Positions 5,983-7,918 of a stretch of 7,918 nucleotides of DNA are shown here, one piece after another. The first letter of the stretch is position 1. The number at the start of each line of letters is the position of its first letter. The translations under genes and the position numbers were made by a program. This DNA comes from Fimbriimonadaceae bacterium (GTDB lineage Bacteria; Armatimonadota; Fimbriimonadia; Fimbriimonadales; Fimbriimonadaceae), in assembly GCA_025451715.1 (NCBI GenBank), contig JANWJY010000109.1:1-7918 (forward strand). The letters run 5' to 3'. The notes beneath the pieces were generated by a model that was not told the DNA's origin, did not search any database, and saw only the letters and a list, made by a program, of their open reading frames with translations.

Positions 5983-6000
5983 GTCCTGCAAGACCCGCCG
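5965..6000. terminator. GC-rich hairpin between the tRNA and the metallopeptidase gene
   Basis: CGGCGGGGTC (5965-5974) pairs with GACCCGCCG (5992-6000) if one G is bulged, giving a 9-bp GC-rich stem with a 17-base loop. It lies 28 bases downstream of the metallopeptidase stop and 29 bases after the tRNA, so it could terminate transcription from either side of this convergent junction. No T-run follows on either strand, so an intrinsic terminator is only tentative. Confidence 0.3.
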
Positions 6001-6027
6001 CCCCGACGATTACCGCCGCTGCCCGCC

Positions 6028-7918
6028 TTACTGCAGCCTTCTCACACGGAACGCGTCGATCGCCGCTTCGGTGATCGAGTTGTTCGGGTTGTCCGATGTG
6101 GACACCCGGACCCGCATGTTGTTAGTGCGCGGCATGATGTTCCCGACCAGGATGTACGCGGTCGCCCACGAGTTCTCCGAACCGGTGTACATGTACGACT
6201 TCACAAGGGTCCACGATGTCCCACCGTTGTTCGAGAGCTCGATCGTCATCGAGTCATCGCCGTCGTCGTTGTAGAACCAGCGGCTCAGGTCGACCACGCC
6301 GTTCGAACCGGAGAGGTCGAAGATCGGTGACAGGAAGCGAGTCGGACCACCGTCGACGTCCTGGTCCCCCGCGCCTCCGCCGACTGCGGCCTGGCCTGTG
6401 AAGGCGCAGAACCCGCCTGCGTCGCTCGAGTCGTTCTCAGGGTTGCAGGCATCGGCGCCAAGGAACGTCCCGTTCGGGTTCGCTCGGGTCCAACCGCCAG
6501 AGAGCAGGCTCGGATCGTTTACCACCGTCCAACCGAGGTTGTTCTCGAAGGTGTCGAGGACCGTCGTCGTCAGTGAGTTGCCGAACATGGTGACTCTCGG
6601 ATCGCCCGCCGGCCAGGTCACGATGTGACCGTCCATGTCAGATGCTTTGACGTACCACTCAACGATCGTGCCCGCTGGCGGTATGGAGAGGAACGAGGTG
6701 TAAGGGGCTCCAGGCGATGGGATTCCCATCACCCGCTCGATCCAGGCCCCGCCGTTGAGGCGGTACACGAGCCGCACCGAGTTCGGATCCTGCGTCCCGA
6801 CGACGTTCTGGATGGTCACGCTCACCGGCCGAATGACCGAAGAGTGCGGGAGCTGGATGAACTCGCCCGGAACGTTGGCCGGCGTGATCGTGAGCCAGTT
6901 GAGCGCTGGTGCGTCTAGGTTCTTCGCGCCGAACCCCTCGGCGATCTCTGTGTAGTGCGGAGTGCCGTTGAAGATGTTGCCGTCGTTGTCGTCGAGCGTC
7001 AGCACGTCGATCGTGACGCCCGGGTCGATGTCAGATGGGTGGAGCAGAATGCTGTTGAGGTAGAGGGAGCGCGAAAGCGTAAGCGCAGGCCCCGCCCCAA
7101 TCGTGGCGTCGAGCTCGTCCTTCGTCAGCCAGAACGCGCCGCTGACCACCTGGCCGCAATCGTGCGATCCGCCGCCACACGGATGCATCATCGAGTTGTA
7201 CGAGTTGCGCAGGCAGCCCGTGTTTGGCCCGAAGAAGTCCCGCGCGAGGCACGGGTCGTTCGACAGCATTGCGGCAGTCACGTCGGCAATGCCTTCGTGA
7301 TAGTCGCCGCTCGGTGCCGGGTGGCCCTTGTCGATGATGAAGTGGCCGTACTCGTGATGGACTACCGTCGAGTACGCCATGTTGGGACAGCCGCCGCCTG
7401 CACGGTAGAAGTTGATCGTGCTTGCGCTGTAGTAGGCGTTGCAGCTACTGTTGAGGTTGACAGTGGTCGGGATCGAGATGTCGATTCCCGGATACGAGCC
7501 GTTGATCGCCTTGGCGAAGTTGTGCACCGCGTTGGTCTGGATCAAGCCGTCGACCTGCGACTGCACGAACTCGGTCTTCGCGGCGTTGAAGATGAAGTTC
7601 GCAGGACCGGGAGGCGTGACGTTCATCGTCAGGACCTCGCTCGCGCCAGCACTGTTGATGACGTTGGCCCAAGTTCCGATCAGAAGCGACTGGACGTCGA
7701 CGGCCACGTTTCCAGGGTGAGTGATCGTGAAGTTGCCTGAGCCGTTCGTGAGTGCAGAATTGCCCCCGACGACGCGAGCCGTCGCGTTGACCAAGTTCTG
7801 GAGCACGGAAGGGTTGCTCGGCTGGTTGGGCAAGATCCCAGGGGTCGCCCAGCCCTTTACGTTGCCCGTAACGTCGACGAAGAACACCTCGTCGCGCCAC
7901 TCGAGGATCTTCCCGTTC
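6028..7918 (-). CDS. Secreted multidomain zinc metallopeptidase (gluzincin type), N-terminus missing
   Basis: The frame is open to the right edge and reads NGKILEWRDEVFFVDV before the first candidate start (GTG at 7887), so the gene continues beyond the window. Numbering is from that GTG codon. Residues 4-95 resemble a carboxypeptidase-regulatory-like beta domain (ATARVVGGNS, then TNGSGNFTI). The peptidase domain follows, with HEYGH at 178-182 and YHEGIAD at 196-202, where Glu198 is the likely third zinc ligand. Six Cys (150-245) suggest disulfides and export. Residues about 330-435 look like an Ig/FN3-type domain. Residues 443-619 form a MAM/jelly-roll-like module (DTFENNLGW, then DVDGG, FLSPIFDLSG and ELSNNGGTSW) that ends at the stop codon with no sorting signal. 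The protein is probably a secreted degradative protease, with a signal peptide expected upstream. Family assignment is by motif only. Confidence 0.85.
   Translation of the reverse strand, partial: NGKILEWRDEVFFVDVTGNVKGWATPGILPNQPSNPSVLQNLVNATARVVGGNSALTNGSGNFTITHPGNVAVDVQSLLIGTWANVINSAGASEVLTMNVTPPGPANFIFNAAKTEFVQSQVDGLIQTNAVHNFAKAINGSYPGIDISIPTTVNLNSSCNAYYSASTINFYRAGGGCPNMAYSTVVHHEYGHFIIDKGHPAPSGDYHEGIADVTAAMLSNDPCLARDFFGPNTGCLRNSYNSMMHPCGGGSHDCGQVVSGAFWLTKDELDATIGAGPALTLSRSLYLNSILLHPSDIDPGVTIDVLTLDDNDGNIFNGTPHYTEIAEGFGAKNLDAPALNWLTITPANVPGEFIQLPHSSVIRPVSVTIQNVVGTQDPNSVRLVYRLNGGAWIERVMGIPSPGAPYTSFLSIPPAGTIVEWYVKASDMDGHIVTWPAGDPRVTMFGNSLTTTVLDTFENNLGWTVVNDPSLLSGGWTRANPNGTFLGADACNPENDSSDAGGFCAFTGQAAVGGGAGDQDVDGGPTRFLSPIFDLSGSNGVVDLSRWFYNDDGDDSMTIELSNNGGTSWTLVKSYMYTGSENSWATAYILVGNIMPRTNNMRVRVSTSDNPNNSITEAAIDAFRVRRLQ

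Noticed and set aside
6955..7740. Long plus-strand open frame (261 codons) opposite the secreted metallopeptidase
   Set aside because: Its product is a Val/Arg/Asp-rich low-complexity sequence without recognisable motifs, as expected for the complement of a GC-rich gene. The minus-strand frame has clear peptidase and MAM-like motifs over the same bases.

Overview
The window is GC-rich bacterial chromosome with dense, mostly intact genes and no sign of phage, transposon, CRISPR or integration. A Kdo-transferase-like enzyme and a membrane-anchored phosphoesterase point to a Gram-negative with a lipid A type outer membrane. Two different extracytoplasmic zinc metalloproteases and a MAM/jelly-roll-like C-terminal module on one of them recall Planctomycetota (Phycisphaerae-like) or Armatimonadota. 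That placement is an impression from gene content, not a demonstrated assignment.

Layout. (1) Bases 1-437 hold the 3' end of an SPFH/slipin (stomatin-like) gene. (2) Bases 438-568 are a short gap with a strong C-run/G-run palindrome. (3) prfA (release factor 1, 569-1651, +) is complete. (4) A Gfo/Idh/MocA oxidoreductase (1661-2638, -) converges on prfA with only 9 bases between them. (5) A divergent gap (2639-2752) contains a 6-bp inverted repeat and a good ribosome binding site for the oxidoreductase. (6) A rightward cluster follows: a membrane-anchored matrixin-like protease with Asp in place of the usual third His ligand (2753-3691), a membrane-anchored calcineurin-like phosphoesterase (3561-4382) overlapping it by 131 bases, and a divergent WaaA/KdtA-type Kdo transferase (4462-5832). 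(7) tRNA-Arg(UCU), 5861-5936, is complete with encoded CCA. (8) A GC-rich gap (5937-6027) carries short imperfect tandem repeats and a hairpin. (9) A large secreted multidomain zinc metallopeptidase on the minus strand runs off the right edge (6028-7918).

How the genes may work together. prfA and the tRNA are housekeeping translation genes. The most coherent functional unit is the protease / phosphoesterase / Kdo-transferase cluster. The phosphoesterase has the build of YkuE/YaeI/LpxG-type enzymes, and LpxG is a lipid A pathway hydrolase in Chlamydia. Its place directly upstream of a waaA-like gene suggests a lipid A/Kdo role, and the overlapping protease may be a translationally coupled envelope protein. 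The most interesting items are this candidate envelope unit, the 131-base gene overlap, the Asp-type matrixin motif, altered conserved motifs in the Kdo transferase, and two mutually exclusive perfect inverted repeats just ahead of it.
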